Of a stretch of 64,000 nucleotides of DNA, positions 34,546 through 44,220 are shown one piece after another; the stretch's first letter is position 1, and each line of letters begins with the position of its first letter. Source of the DNA: UBA4312 sp002394635. GTDB taxonomy: Bacteria; Bacillota_I; Bacilli_A; Erysipelotrichales; Erysipelotrichaceae. Where the stretch lies: contig CAMNHO010000002.1 in NCBI GenBank assembly GCA_946539765.1, positions 1 through 64,000 on the forward strand, read 5' to 3'. The notes under the pieces are model-generated. The model was given only the letters and a program-made list of their open reading frames with translations, was not told the DNA's origin and ran no database searches. The translations under genes and the position numbers were made by a program.

Positions 34546-35835
34546 CTAATCAGCTGATTCAGTATCCTCAACCAATGTATTCCGCTCGTTAAACCGGTAG
34601 ATATTTGTCTTGATCTGAGCTTCAGTTAAACCGGCGGGTAGGGAATACAGATGATTATATAAACTGAGATATGGTTCATGTTCCAAAAATGACGGACCGA
34701 TCTCCATATCTGACGGATAAATATCATCAAGAAAACTCTTCAGGAGCAGATAATATGGATTGATTTGCATATAAGTATGCTCCATATTCTCTTCCATTTC
34801 ATAGTCTTGAGGATTGTTGAAATAGGAATCTGCATCTCTAATTTTGGTTAGATAACTGAAATACATAACCGATTTGGCACTCAGTGGATTCATTCTATAC
34901 ATTGCCTTTGGCTTATTCTGCAATAGCAGCTGTGCTACCAAACCCTGTTTTAAATTGAAATAAACCCTGAATCGCATATCTTCTTCGAGCAGGCTCTTCA
35001 GTTCTTCTTTTTGCAGATCTGTCAAATACAGATCCGGTAGAAAGAAGTAATACTTCTGTCTTTTGAGAACATCAGCTTTTGGTTCTGGTGTATTTTCTTT
35101 TTTCTTACGCTTTGTTTTTTTCTTGTCCTGATCTATGGCAAATTTATACGCTTCAAAACAGGTTTCCATCACGTAAGAAATAAGCTTCTGGCTATCAATT
35201 CTGATTTTCTTAGGATCGATCTTAGCTTTAAGCTGGAGCAGGAGATCTTCATCGAATGGAATAAATATCTCATCAATAATGTCTTGGAATTCCATAATCC
35301 AGTATCGCAGCTGAGTCAGGTCGTTAAACACTCTTAATGCCTGTTTATTCTTAAACCCGACAACAATCCAGGCTGAAGAATCTTTCTTTTCAATTGGCAT
35401 CACAACAATCCGAGAATCCATTTTAATCTTGAAATCTACATAGTCATAGAAGTATTCATAAAAAATGTCTCGTACATTCGAGTGAGATAAGCCGACTTCT
35501 TTTGAAACATCCCGGAATGATGTATCTATACACTGATTAACAATATAATCGAACAACCGTTTAGTAATACGATGATAATCATCAGCAAAGGATAAATCAG
35601 GAACAAAACTCTTTTTCTTTTCACTTGTATCCTTATAGAAGCAGCGTGGCTGGCTGATAATCAAGTTTACAGGCTTATCATCGAAAGGGATATCCTTATA
35701 TGCTTTTGACCTGCGGGCTCGCACTACAATATCTCCTTCAGGCTTATTTTGCTTCAAGATCAGATCTATTTCATTATCTCTTTCTTCTTTTCCTATGTAT
35801 TCAACATCTGTGTAATATTCCAGATAATTTTTCAT
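34546..35835 (-). CDS. ISL3-transposase-derived protein of the Tn7-like element
   Basis: 429 residues from the ATG at 35835, 6 bp after AGAGGG; 17 further upstream residues overlap the -10. Residues ~33-75 (DIVVRARRSKAYKDIPFDDKPVNLIISQPRCFYKD) follow the zinc-finger region of ISL3 transposases but keep only one Cys. Residues ~90-125 (YHRITKRLFDYIVNQ, then FRDVSKEVGLSHSNVRDIFYEY) match the ISL3 HTH. Where ISL3 has the first catalytic Asp-Glu, this protein reads VVMPIEKKDSSAWIVVG. A Lys-rich linker and a unique C-terminal half follow. It is probably a catalytically dead, domesticated DNA-binding protein. It is divergent from tniQ, so a targeting or control role is inference. Confidence 0.68.
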   Translation of the reverse strand: MKNYLEYYTDVEYIGKEERDNEIDLILKQNKPEGDIVVRARRSKAYKDIPFDDKPVNLIISQPRCFYKDTSEKKKSFVPDLSFADDYHRITKRLFDYIVNQCIDTSFRDVSKEVGLSHSNVRDIFYEYFYDYVDFKIKMDSRIVVMPIEKKDSSAWIVVGFKNKQALRVFNDLTQLRYWIMEFQDIIDEIFIPFDEDLLLQLKAKIDPKKIRIDSQKLISYVMETCFEAYKFAIDQDKKKTKRKKKENTPEPKADVLKRQKYYFFLPDLYLTDLQKEELKSLLEEDMRFRVYFNLKQGLVAQLLLQNKPKAMYRMNPLSAKSVMYFSYLTKIRDADSYFNNPQDYEMEENMEHTYMQINPYYLLLKSFLDDIYPSDMEIGPSFLEHEPYLSLYNHLYSLPAGLTEAQIKTNIYRFNERNTLVEDTESAD

Positions 35836-35857
35836 AAAATCCCTCTTTTCTAATTTC

Positions 35858-35886
35858 ATTGTACTATCGTTGATACTTAATAGCAA
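35858..35886 (-). promoter_or_regulatory. promoter of the ISL3-like gene
   Basis: On the minus strand TTGCTA and TACAAT separated by 17 bp, the -10 lying 22 bp before the ATG. Confidence 0.6.
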
Positions 35887-35978
35887 CTAAAAAAATACAC
35901 TTATATTCCAAATACGGGTAAAAACTTTCAATATATTAATCTGTATTTAATAATGAGATTGTAGAAAGGAGATACTCT

Positions 35979-37652
35979 ATGGAAATAGTATTCAATAGTT
36001 TTTTACCTGAAGAAGATGAATTGCTTGAAAGCTGGATTTATCGCTTAGCTGAGGCAAATTGTATAGATTTTAACGAGCTGATTAACATGATCAATCATTC
36101 AGACAAAAAATCTAAGCGTTTTAATCTTCCAACGCTCTTGGAGACGATCTCATTAGAAACTCAATGTTCTAAATTCATCAACGAAAATACATTAATTCCT
36201 TTCTATTCATTCTTTAAGACGAGAGAGGTAATTGACAAGATGTATAGATATTATCTTCAAGGCAAATCAAACGAAACTAACAATAAGAACCCTGATTCAC
36301 ACAGTTCTACTGTTTTTGTATGCCGTGAATGCTTGAAAGAAGACCCTTTCCCATATATTCACAGGATGCACAACCTTCCGGGAATCCGTGTTTGTCCTAA
36401 GCACGGAACAAAGCTACATATTTGCAATGATTTTTTCAGCAATAGTGTATTCACACTTGGTGATGAGCTGGAAGTTGATGATATTGAAGTTGAAAAAGAG
36501 AAAGCATCCATTGCCACAAAAATTCTCAATTCGGGTGTCATAACCAATAAAAACGATGTGTTGAAAGTACTTGGTGTATCAGACGCCGATATTTATTTCA
36601 AGCGTTGGGAATTTAATAAAATCTGGCAGCTAATTAATGGTAAATCCCGTGCATTAGATAGAATCATCTCTGAATTAGAGTTAGATGAAAAGGCATTAAC
36701 TCCAATCATTCCTAACCAATTCAAGCTGTTAAATGGTGATGGTCAGATATGGAAGTTAAAGCACAAAAGATGCGGCAACGAATTTTACTCTACTCCAACA
36801 AGCTTCGCCTCCGGATATCAGTGCCCGTTCTGTGACGAACAGTTGTCTGATGATGCATTTACGAAGAAGGTGATTGAATCCATGTACAACGCTGAATACA
36901 GCTATGATTCATCTTCCGACGTTTCCACCAACAATCTTATTGTTAAGCATAAAAAATGTAATCATCACTCGCAGTTTAAATTAAACAAGTTTTTAACTGG
37001 GAAGTGTCAATGTCTTTGTAATAGGGACGAACGTGAGGAAGTCTACGATATCATAGACAGTTGGGGAGATTATTCTATACATTCTTACAATAACAGATTG
37101 TCTCCAATTGTCATCCGTCATAACCCATGTGGAGCCCAGTTCAAGTTTGCCGATATATCTGAGCTTAAGAAACCAGAATGCATTTGCAATCAGAAGAAGG
37201 ATTACACTTCTGCCGAAGCGGATCAATTAATCTTTGAAAACTTAGGAGAAGAATTCGAATTACTGAGTAAGCAGGAATCCTATGATAAGAACGATGTTAT
37301 CGAGTACAAGCATGTTCCTTGTGGCCAGGTATTCTACGGTAGATTTAGTGATTTTGTTTATGGAGCCTACTGTGCAGAGTGTGAACTCCTTAAAAATCTG
37401 GATAAGTTGAAATCATACGTAAAGGAGCGTTCTAATGGACGTTATGAAATCGTCGATGATGATCTATATCATCCAGGCCAGTTAGCAATTAGAGATGTTG
37501 TTTATAGCCCGAATAATTTTATCTTCTTAAAACCTTCACGGATTGTTCATGAACTAAGTTATTCGAAATATTCTACAGTCCTTCCGATTGCATCCAAGAA
37601 ATCGTATCTGAATCCCGTGTATGCACGGTTATTGAACATAGATAGATCGTAG
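35979..37652 (+). CDS. tniQ: TniQ/TnsD-family target-site selection protein with zinc-ribbon array
   Basis: 557 residues. The N-terminal TniQ domain is seen as FLPEEDELLESWIYRLAEANC (residues 8-28) and its zinc site C115-x2-C118...C139-P-K-H142. The C-terminal half has four similar modules, each H-x2-C-G-x2-F...G-x2-C-x-C: at about 262-285, 324-347, 381-403 and 445-468, spaced 57-64 residues. TniQ/TnsD recruits TnsC to the attachment site, and in Tn7 the TnsD C terminus reads the target DNA. The tandem modules here are therefore the likely sequence readers; this is inference. AAAGGAG precedes the ATG; 17 bp separates it from tnsA. Confidence 0.9.
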   Translation: MEIVFNSFLPEEDELLESWIYRLAEANCIDFNELINMINHSDKKSKRFNLPTLLETISLETQCSKFINENTLIPFYSFFKTREVIDKMYRYYLQGKSNETNNKNPDSHSSTVFVCRECLKEDPFPYIHRMHNLPGIRVCPKHGTKLHICNDFFSNSVFTLGDELEVDDIEVEKEKASIATKILNSGVITNKNDVLKVLGVSDADIYFKRWEFNKIWQLINGKSRALDRIISELELDEKALTPIIPNQFKLLNGDGQIWKLKHKRCGNEFYSTPTSFASGYQCPFCDEQLSDDAFTKKVIESMYNAEYSYDSSSDVSTNNLIVKHKKCNHHSQFKLNKFLTGKCQCLCNRDEREEVYDIIDSWGDYSIHSYNNRLSPIVIRHNPCGAQFKFADISELKKPECICNQKKDYTSAEADQLIFENLGEEFELLSKQESYDKNDVIEYKHVPCGQVFYGRFSDFVYGAYCAECELLKNLDKLKSYVKERSNGRYEIVDDDLYHPGQLAIRDVVYSPNNFIFLKPSRIVHELSYSKYSTVLPIASKKSYLNPVYARLLNIDRS

Positions 37653-37668
37653 CAGAAAGGAGATAACT

Positions 37669-38364
37669 ATGAAGAAGATCTTAAATAAAACCAAGATTAA
37701 GCAGAAAAGAGGGACAGGTCATGGTGTTGATTATATTCCATGGATCTTTACCAGCGAATTTTCCAGTACTGGTACCTGTTCCAATCCTATCGATTGGAAA
37801 ACCGGCAGGACTGTCCAGCTTCTTTCTCAGGGAGAAGCGATGGTCTGGCATATCCTACGGTGGAACGATAAAGTAAGCGATATCCGTGAGCAGTTCCCAC
37901 TGGACAGTCAGATTATCAACCATATTAGCCGAGATAAAGGTTATAACTTCTATCTTGACGATGAACATGTTATGACAACTGACTTCCTAGTAGATCTAAT
38001 TGATGGCAGCCAGATGGCAGTTTCAGTCAAAAGTACTCGTTCAGTTTTTGAGAATGAAGATGCCAACCGGAAGAACGATATAGAGAAAACGTACTGGGAA
38101 AAGGAGAAGGGGATTAAGTTCATGAATATATTCAAGGACGAAATCGACGAGGTCATGTATCTTAACATCCGCCTTGTTTCTCAGCACTATGATGCGAACC
38201 GGGTATTCGATGAGTCATCAATGCTCAAACACTTGATTGCTCGAAAGATCATCAAAATCGACATGTCGAAACAAATCGACATCAGGTTCTTAAAGCAGCA
38301 GTTTAAACCAATGTTAGAAATAAATTATGGATTAGACTGGATTGAAATAGAAAGGAAAGCCTAG
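37669..38364 (+). CDS. tnsA: TnsA endonuclease subunit of the transposase
   Basis: 231 residues. TnsA cuts the 5' ends of the element, allowing cut-and-paste rather than replicative movement. The restriction-endonuclease-like catalytic set is seen: E56 in QGEAMVWHILRWN, D105 in MTTDFLVDL and K121 in MAVSVKS. The C-terminal half is a winged-helix-type region (residues ~160-231) that in Tn7 contacts TnsC. AAAGGAG precedes the ATG. It ends 4 bp before tnsB; overlap-free but tight operon. Confidence 0.92.
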   Translation: MKKILNKTKIKQKRGTGHGVDYIPWIFTSEFSSTGTCSNPIDWKTGRTVQLLSQGEAMVWHILRWNDKVSDIREQFPLDSQIINHISRDKGYNFYLDDEHVMTTDFLVDLIDGSQMAVSVKSTRSVFENEDANRKNDIEKTYWEKEKGIKFMNIFKDEIDEVMYLNIRLVSQHYDANRVFDESSMLKHLIARKIIKIDMSKQIDIRFLKQQFKPMLEINYGLDWIEIERKA

Positions 38365-38368
38365 AGCT

Positions 38369-40549
38369 ATGAGTAAATTACAAACTTTTTCTGTAGGAAT
38401 GATTTTAGAAGACAAAATATCGGGAAAGTCATTCTGTATCTACCATATGGATAATCAACGAGCTTATGTCATTGAGATAAATGATAAGGATTCCGCTTTC
38501 AATATCATCGATTACAGCTATGAGCATTTACAATTATTAATCAACAATAATCGATTTGCTGTCAAACAAGCTGTAAATCATGTTTTTGATTATTCAGCCC
38601 TTTCACAATTTCAGAAACAGATGTATCTACGAAATGTTTCAATTGTAAAAGAGTTGGAAAAAGAATACGGACCTTCTTACACGGAAATTGCGAGAAAGAC
38701 TACTAAGCCAGTAATCGACTCTTTATCAAAACAGTTTGGTATGGCAAATAAACATATTAGAAATGTTTTGAAAAGATATCTCTCATCTGGATGTGATAAA
38801 TATTCGTTGGTTCCAAAGAAAGGCTCAGCCACGAAAAAGAATGCAACCTATGCACGCAAAACTGGAAGGCAGTGCAAATATGGAGTAGAAGGTATCGTCT
38901 TAGATAATGAAGCTCTGGAGATCCTTGAGGCAACCAGAAAACACTATTTGGAAGGTTCTGAGAGGTCATACGATTCCACCTATAACTGGATGATCGAAAA
39001 CTATTATATCGAATATAAGGAATCCATCGAAAATGGCATTAATACCCGAGTTCCTGCCATCAAAGGTCCGAATGAACGTCCTACCATCAATCAGATGAAG
39101 ACATATATTCGTAGCAATACTTCAGCTTTGGAAAAGCAGAAAAAGAAGATGAATGCTCAAGAAATTCGCAACAACAAGCGTCTACTTCTCAGTGACAATC
39201 TTCACAATGTTCTTGGTCCAGGAGATCTTGTTGAAATTGATGAAACGGAAATGGATGTTTCTCTGGTAAGTAAAGCTGATCCAAATATTAGTATCGGTAG
39301 ACCTATTGTTCATGCCATGGTTGACGTGTTCACCCGCATGATCATTGCGGTATCTGTATCTCTGGATAACAACAGTTATGTTGGCTTAACAAACTGTCTA
39401 ATGAATCTTGCCGAAGACAAGGAAGAATTTTGTATGAGATATGGAATCAAGCCAGAAAAATCAGCGTGGATTTCAAACATTTTCCCTAATCGTCTCCGTG
39501 CCGACCGTGGAAGTGAATACCGCAGTAAGCAGTGTCAGCAGTTATGCAATGAATTAGGCATCACTCTGGAACTTGTCCCACCACGCAGTGGTTCTTTGAA
39601 AGGGCAGGTCGAGCAGTTATTCCATCAGTATCACTCTGTACAGGATGAAATTGTTGAGCAGAACGGTTTGATTACAGAGAAGTATGATTCTCGCCATCAT
39701 GAGAAAGCTGTTCTAACTATTGATGATATCTGGATGTTCGTAATTAACCAGACACTTGCTCATAACATGTTGTCAAAGGATTATCCGATGTCGCCTGAAA
39801 TGATCGCCAACAATGTTATTCCTACTCCATTCAACTTATGGAAATATGGGGCGGAAAAATATGGCAGTCCACGACCGATCGCTAACGTCGAGCAGTTTGC
39901 ATATTCAATTAGACGTGCTGAAAAGGCAAAGATCTGCCGTGCAGGTATTGTTTGGAAAGGACTCTACTATATCTGCGAAGAGGATATTACATTGTTTGAT
40001 GAAATGATGGCATTAGGCAGGAAGAAAAAAGATCTTGCCTGCAAGATCGATCCAAGAAACATCGGTTCATTGTGGTACCTTCGAGAAAACAAACTGATGA
40101 AAGCTCATCTGAATCCTTCTAAGACGAATAATCAGGATTGGGATGGTTATTCCTTGAGCGAGTATGAAGAATTCCGGAAGAAGGAAAAGCAGATGAAGCA
40201 TGACCTCAAGGAGCAGGATCTTACCATTAAGGTATCCCGCAAGATGGCCTTGGAAGCAATCATGGATGAAGCCAAGTCGAATCCAAACCGCATCGAGGAA
40301 TTTGCTGACACCCATAATATGCGAGCTAATCGTAAGGAGGAGCAAAATCTATATAATTCCCAGAATACGATTGACCAGAGGTTGCTTGGTGAACCAGCAA
40401 ATGTTAACCAGACGATTTCAGCAAAAGAACCTCAGCTCATCGAAACCAAAGAAGAGCAGATTCTTCCTCAAGAGCTGCTCGATAAAGATGAACTTACTGA
40501 TGAAGATATTTTCGCAGCATTTAATGAAGCCCTTAAATGGGATGATTAG
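38369..40549 (+). CDS. tnsB: TnsB DDE transposase
   Basis: 726 residues. TnsB binds the repeated sites in both ends and joins 3' ends to the target. The catalytic triad is seen: D291 in VEIDETEMDV, D379 in RADRGSEY and E415 in SLKGQVEQLF, giving the D,D-35-E spacing of the retroviral integrase fold. Helix-turn-helix-like regions occupy residues ~75-260 (for example YTEIARKTTKPVIDSLSKQFG). The acidic C-terminal tail (DELTDEDIFAAFNEALKWDD) probably contacts TnsC, as in related systems. Starts 4 bp after tnsA with GAAAGG upstream. Confidence 0.95.
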   Translation: MSKLQTFSVGMILEDKISGKSFCIYHMDNQRAYVIEINDKDSAFNIIDYSYEHLQLLINNNRFAVKQAVNHVFDYSALSQFQKQMYLRNVSIVKELEKEYGPSYTEIARKTTKPVIDSLSKQFGMANKHIRNVLKRYLSSGCDKYSLVPKKGSATKKNATYARKTGRQCKYGVEGIVLDNEALEILEATRKHYLEGSERSYDSTYNWMIENYYIEYKESIENGINTRVPAIKGPNERPTINQMKTYIRSNTSALEKQKKKMNAQEIRNNKRLLLSDNLHNVLGPGDLVEIDETEMDVSLVSKADPNISIGRPIVHAMVDVFTRMIIAVSVSLDNNSYVGLTNCLMNLAEDKEEFCMRYGIKPEKSAWISNIFPNRLRADRGSEYRSKQCQQLCNELGITLELVPPRSGSLKGQVEQLFHQYHSVQDEIVEQNGLITEKYDSRHHEKAVLTIDDIWMFVINQTLAHNMLSKDYPMSPEMIANNVIPTPFNLWKYGAEKYGSPRPIANVEQFAYSIRRAEKAKICRAGIVWKGLYYICEEDITLFDEMMALGRKKKDLACKIDPRNIGSLWYLRENKLMKAHLNPSKTNNQDWDGYSLSEYEEFRKKEKQMKHDLKEQDLTIKVSRKMALEAIMDEAKSNPNRIEEFADTHNMRANRKEEQNLYNSQNTIDQRLLGEPANVNQTISAKEPQLIETKEEQILPQELLDKDELTDEDIFAAFNEALKWDD

Positions 40550-40560
40550 AAAGGAGCAAT

Positions 40561-42144
40561 ATGAAGAAATTATCTTGGAATTATGAGTATCAGGATACAA
40601 CTGATAACCAATATACTTATGAAGAGTGCACGGAATTCGGCTTTGTAGATGCAAAGTATGTGCAGTCTCCATGTGCTGATTTCAGAGGCAATCCATTTAT
40701 TGAAGCATTGCCTCTTCCACGAACAAAAGATGATATAGTCGCAGCTTATACAAAACCGCTGCTTTCCTATAATCGTGAAGAGATCATGAACATGAACGTT
40801 CTTCAGAGGAAGGCATCAGCGATATCTATCCGTAAGGTGCGTTTCTGTTTAGGATTCCATAAAGACCTGGAGTTTGTAAATTATGATTCCATCATCAATT
40901 CCTATGCGATGAGAAACATTTATTACTGGGAAAATAGTTCATATGTTGAATTCCTCGATGATATGGAAAGCAAGATGAACACAAAATCCATAGGGAAGGT
41001 CAATGATGCTGCTCCGTCCGGTTTTTCTTTATTAGGCTTTTCCGGATGTGGTAAGAGTGCATCTTTAGAGATCCTTTTTAACCATATTCCTCAGGTAATA
41101 GTTCATCATCCTAAGGAAAATGTTTCAATGATCCAGGTCACTTATCTTGTGGTGAACTGCCTTCCTAACAGCAACTTTTCTGGATTATACAGTGCAATCG
41201 CCAGAGCGTTGGATTCAGCTCTTGGCAATCTAAATATGACATATGAAAAGATGATTTCTAAAAAGAAATCTTTAGCTGATAAGCAGGCTTTATTATGTCA
41301 GTGGATTCAAAACTTCAACATCGGAACCATTGTTTTGGATGAGATTCAGTTGATTGATTTTGATTCAAATCGTGAAAACTCCTATGAGGCATTGATGACC
41401 ATTGTTAACAATACAAAGGTCGCCTTATCAGTTGTCGGTACCGACGATGCTTTTGATCAATTATTCGCTAAAGCAAGGAATGCCAGAAGATCAGGGGTAT
41501 ATATTTCGGCTACGAAGTATACAGAGAATGTGGACTATTTCCACCTTATCACACGTTCTCTGTTTAAATATCAGTGGTTTGATGAACCTGTGAAATGGAG
41601 CAAGGAACTTAGCGAAACGATGTATAAGTGTACAAAGGGTGTCATCGACCAGGTTACTTGGCTTTATAAGTATATGAATCTGGATTATCTTGATGCTAAG
41701 GAGGCAGGTCGTAAGGTGGTAATCAATTCAGCCTTCATCAAGAAGACCTACAAGAAACACTTCAAGCAGATGATCTCCCATCTTGAATACATGAATCGAG
41801 ATATCGAACTTGAGGAAGATACGATCATTATGAAAAAGGCTCTGGCAGCCGAAAACACTCAGGATGAATTCATGAAGGATATTACTGAGAGCGAAGACTC
41901 AATGGATGAGGAGAATAAAATGCTTTCCGAAGTGATCCGCATCATCCAGCAGCTGTATCCGAAATATACTAAGGAAAAGATTGCTGATGCCTTCCACATC
42001 ATTATCAAGCATGCAAAAGTTAATAAGCATGAAGCTTCTGAGCTGGCTCAAAAGACTCTTAAACAGCTGGAAAAGAAGCCTAAAAAGACGAAGGCAAAGC
42101 CAATAGATGGAAATCCTAAGGACCTAAATTCGTACATCAATTAG
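40561..42144 (+). CDS. tnsC: TnsC AAA+ ATPase
   Basis: 527 residues. TnsC bridges the target selector and the transposase and enforces target choice. Seen: Walker A GFSGCGKS (residues 159-166), Walker B IGTIVLDEIQLID (254-266), and a sensor-1-like VGTDDAF near 288. The N-terminal 140 residues and the Lys-rich C-terminal 130 residues are extensions typical of the longer Tn7-type TnsC, versus short TniB-type proteins. AAAGGAG overlaps the end of tnsB. A terminator follows. Confidence 0.93.
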   Translation: MKKLSWNYEYQDTTDNQYTYEECTEFGFVDAKYVQSPCADFRGNPFIEALPLPRTKDDIVAAYTKPLLSYNREEIMNMNVLQRKASAISIRKVRFCLGFHKDLEFVNYDSIINSYAMRNIYYWENSSYVEFLDDMESKMNTKSIGKVNDAAPSGFSLLGFSGCGKSASLEILFNHIPQVIVHHPKENVSMIQVTYLVVNCLPNSNFSGLYSAIARALDSALGNLNMTYEKMISKKKSLADKQALLCQWIQNFNIGTIVLDEIQLIDFDSNRENSYEALMTIVNNTKVALSVVGTDDAFDQLFAKARNARRSGVYISATKYTENVDYFHLITRSLFKYQWFDEPVKWSKELSETMYKCTKGVIDQVTWLYKYMNLDYLDAKEAGRKVVINSAFIKKTYKKHFKQMISHLEYMNRDIELEEDTIIMKKALAAENTQDEFMKDITESEDSMDEENKMLSEVIRIIQQLYPKYTKEKIADAFHIIIKHAKVNKHEASELAQKTLKQLEKKPKKTKAKPIDGNPKDLNSYIN

Positions 42145-42161
42145 CTGTTATTACACTAAAC

Positions 42162-42199
42162 AAGGCGTATACAACCTAATACAGGAGATACGCCTTTTT
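42162..42199 (+). terminator. terminator of the tniQ-tnsABC operon
   Basis: AAGGCGTAT and ATACGCCTT pair over 9 bp with a 17-nt loop, then TTT. Confidence 0.82.
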
Positions 42200-42455
42200 A
42201 TATTGAACTGATTCAATTAAAAAGGTGCCGGAACACTACTACCGACACCCAACACATGACATCCACTAACACTACTATAATCAATGGAGAAATATATTAT
42301 ACCTCAAATACTTAACTTTTATAATACTTTTGAGTATAAGTTTGACGGACTTGACGGAAATACATATATTGACACTTTATAGTTACGCTGAAAGCAACAC
42401 AAGATTGATAAATGTGATATATTTTATATGTTGAATACAATATTTGGAGGCACAT
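42200..42455. other. intergenic region between tnsC and the hsd cargo
   Basis: Contains a small inverted repeat (GGTGCCGG...CCGACACC, near 42222-42248), two direct TTGACGG units 10 bp apart (near 42340-42357), and TTGACA and TACAAT boxes that may form the hsd promoter. No gene is seen. Confidence 0.45.
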
Positions 42456-44219
42456 ATGAGTACGAATAAGATAGAAGAAGTAGGTATTAATATAAATGAA
42501 AAGTCAACGATGATATGGAATATCGCTGATTTATTACGAGGACCATTTTAGCCTCATGAATACGGCCTTGTAATCCTTCCAATGACGGTTGTTAAACGTC
42601 TGAATGACTGTTTAGAAGAAACTCATGATAAGGTATTGAGTACATACCAAAAGATAAAGCATTTAGCTGTAATAGATGGTTTTCTAACCTCGGCATCCGG
42701 ATATCAGTTCTATAATACGAGCAAGTTTACATTTAAAAAATTATTAGCAGATCCTGAAAATATTGAAACGAATTTCAGGGATTTTTTAGGTGGATTTTCC
42801 AGCAATGTTCAGGATGTATTATCTAAGTTTGATTTCAATGCCATCATTAACAGAATGGTTGAAAGCAATACTTTATATCTTGTCATCCAGGAGTTCTGTA
42901 AACCAAACGGCTATTTAGGCCCGGATAAGATCAGTGCGGTTGACTGCGGCTATATATTTGAGGATTTAGTTAGAAGATTTTCGGAGAGTTTTGGAGAAGA
43001 AGCCGGAGCTCATTTCACAAGCCGGGATATCATATATCTTATGACAGATGTTCTTCTGTCCGACGTTGATCTCAGCAATACCGGAAACGTAACAATATAT
43101 GATATGGCAATGGGTACTTCACAGATGCTTTCCTGTATGGAAGAAAGAATCCATGATTTAAACGAAGATATCACTGTATCAACATTTGGGCAGGAGATTA
43201 ATCCAAATACATTTGCGATTGCGAAGTCTGATACTATGATCCGTGGAGGAGATCCAAGTAATATGCGATATGGTGATACTTTATCAGAGGACCAGTTTAA
43301 AGACTATAATTTCCAGTTTATTATCTCAAATCCTCCATTCGGTATTGACTGGAAGCGGGAACGGAAAGCTGTCGAAAAAGAACATAAAAAAGGGGCTGCC
43401 GGACGTTTCGAACCGGGGCTTCCAAAGATCAGTGATGGCCAGCAGCTTTTTGTTTTAAATGGATTAAAGAAATTAGCAGATAACGGTAAGATGGCTATCA
43501 TCCAGAATGGTTCTTCGTTATTTAATGGGGATGCCGGAAGTGGCCCATCTAATATTCGTCAATATATCCTTGAAAATGACTGGCTAGACTGCATCATACA
43601 GTTAAGTACAGACCAGTTTATGAATACCGGCATTTCTACTTATATCTGGGTATGTTCTAAGGATAAACCTACTTACAGATGCGGTAAAGTGCAGCTTATC
43701 GATGCATCCCAATGCTATGAACCAAGAAGAAAGTCAATCGGCACAAAACGGAACGATATTACTGATAAAACACGAAACATGATTGTCCAGGCTTATTGTG
43801 AATACAAAGACAATGAAGTGTATACAGATCCGGACAATCCGTCAATGTATTGTGAAAGCAAGATCTTTGAAACAGTTGAATTTGGTTATCAGAAGATCGT
43901 CGTTGAGAGACCTCAGGTTGATGAGAACGGCAATGTGATCCTAAAGAAGGGAAAACCTGTAGCTGATTCCTCATTAAGAGATACTGAAAATGTCCCATTA
44001 GTCGAAGACATTGATACATACTTTGAAAGGGAAGTGAAGCCATACGCTCCAGATGCATGGATTGACAAGAAGAAAACGAAAATTGGCTATGAAATTCCAA
44101 TGACTCGCTATTTCTATAAATATGAAGCCCCTGAATCTGTAGATACTATCGTACAACGAATCAATGTGCTTGAAGCAGATATTAGTGCTGCTTTAAGGGA
44201 TTTGTTTGAGGAGAATTAG
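42456..44219 (+). pseudogene. hsdM: type I restriction-modification DNA methyltransferase HsdM, amber codon near the start
   Basis: The natural start is the ATG at 42456, after TTTGGAGG. MSTNKIEEVG...WNIADLLRGPF is then interrupted by TAG at codon 32 (42549-42551), and the same frame continues PHEYGLVILPMTVVKRLND. Relatives have LRGxxKPxEYGxVILP, so a Lys codon has probably become TAG. Downstream is intact: GEEAGAHFTSRDI, the AdoMet site region DMAMGTSQML and the N6-adenine motif NPPFGI (near residue 287). An in-frame ATG at 42582 has no good ribosome binding site and would lose the N-terminal helices. HsdM is needed for both methylation and restriction, so the locus may be silent. Confidence 0.85.
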
Positions 44220-44220
44220 T

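Noticed and set aside
34546..35835. Reading the minus-strand gene as an active ISL3 insertion sequence.
   Set aside because: It lacks the first catalytic acids and zinc cysteines, no ISL3 terminal repeats or 8-bp duplication flank it, and it has a promoter arrangement shared with tniQ.
42200..42455. Right end of the transposon located just after tnsC (excluding the hsd genes).
   Set aside because: No copies of the TnsB-type sites occur there, whereas four occur at 48905-49065 next to a tip with matching inverted repeat and duplication.
27451..44219. Three genes broken by TAG (HAD, IS607 tnpA, hsdM) suggested amber recoding.
   Set aside because: Many intact genes here end in TAG (hydrolase, PqqD-like, tniQ, tnsA, tnsB, tnsC), the lost residues differ (Trp, Gln or Lys, Lys), and two of the three genes have further damage or are mobile DNA.
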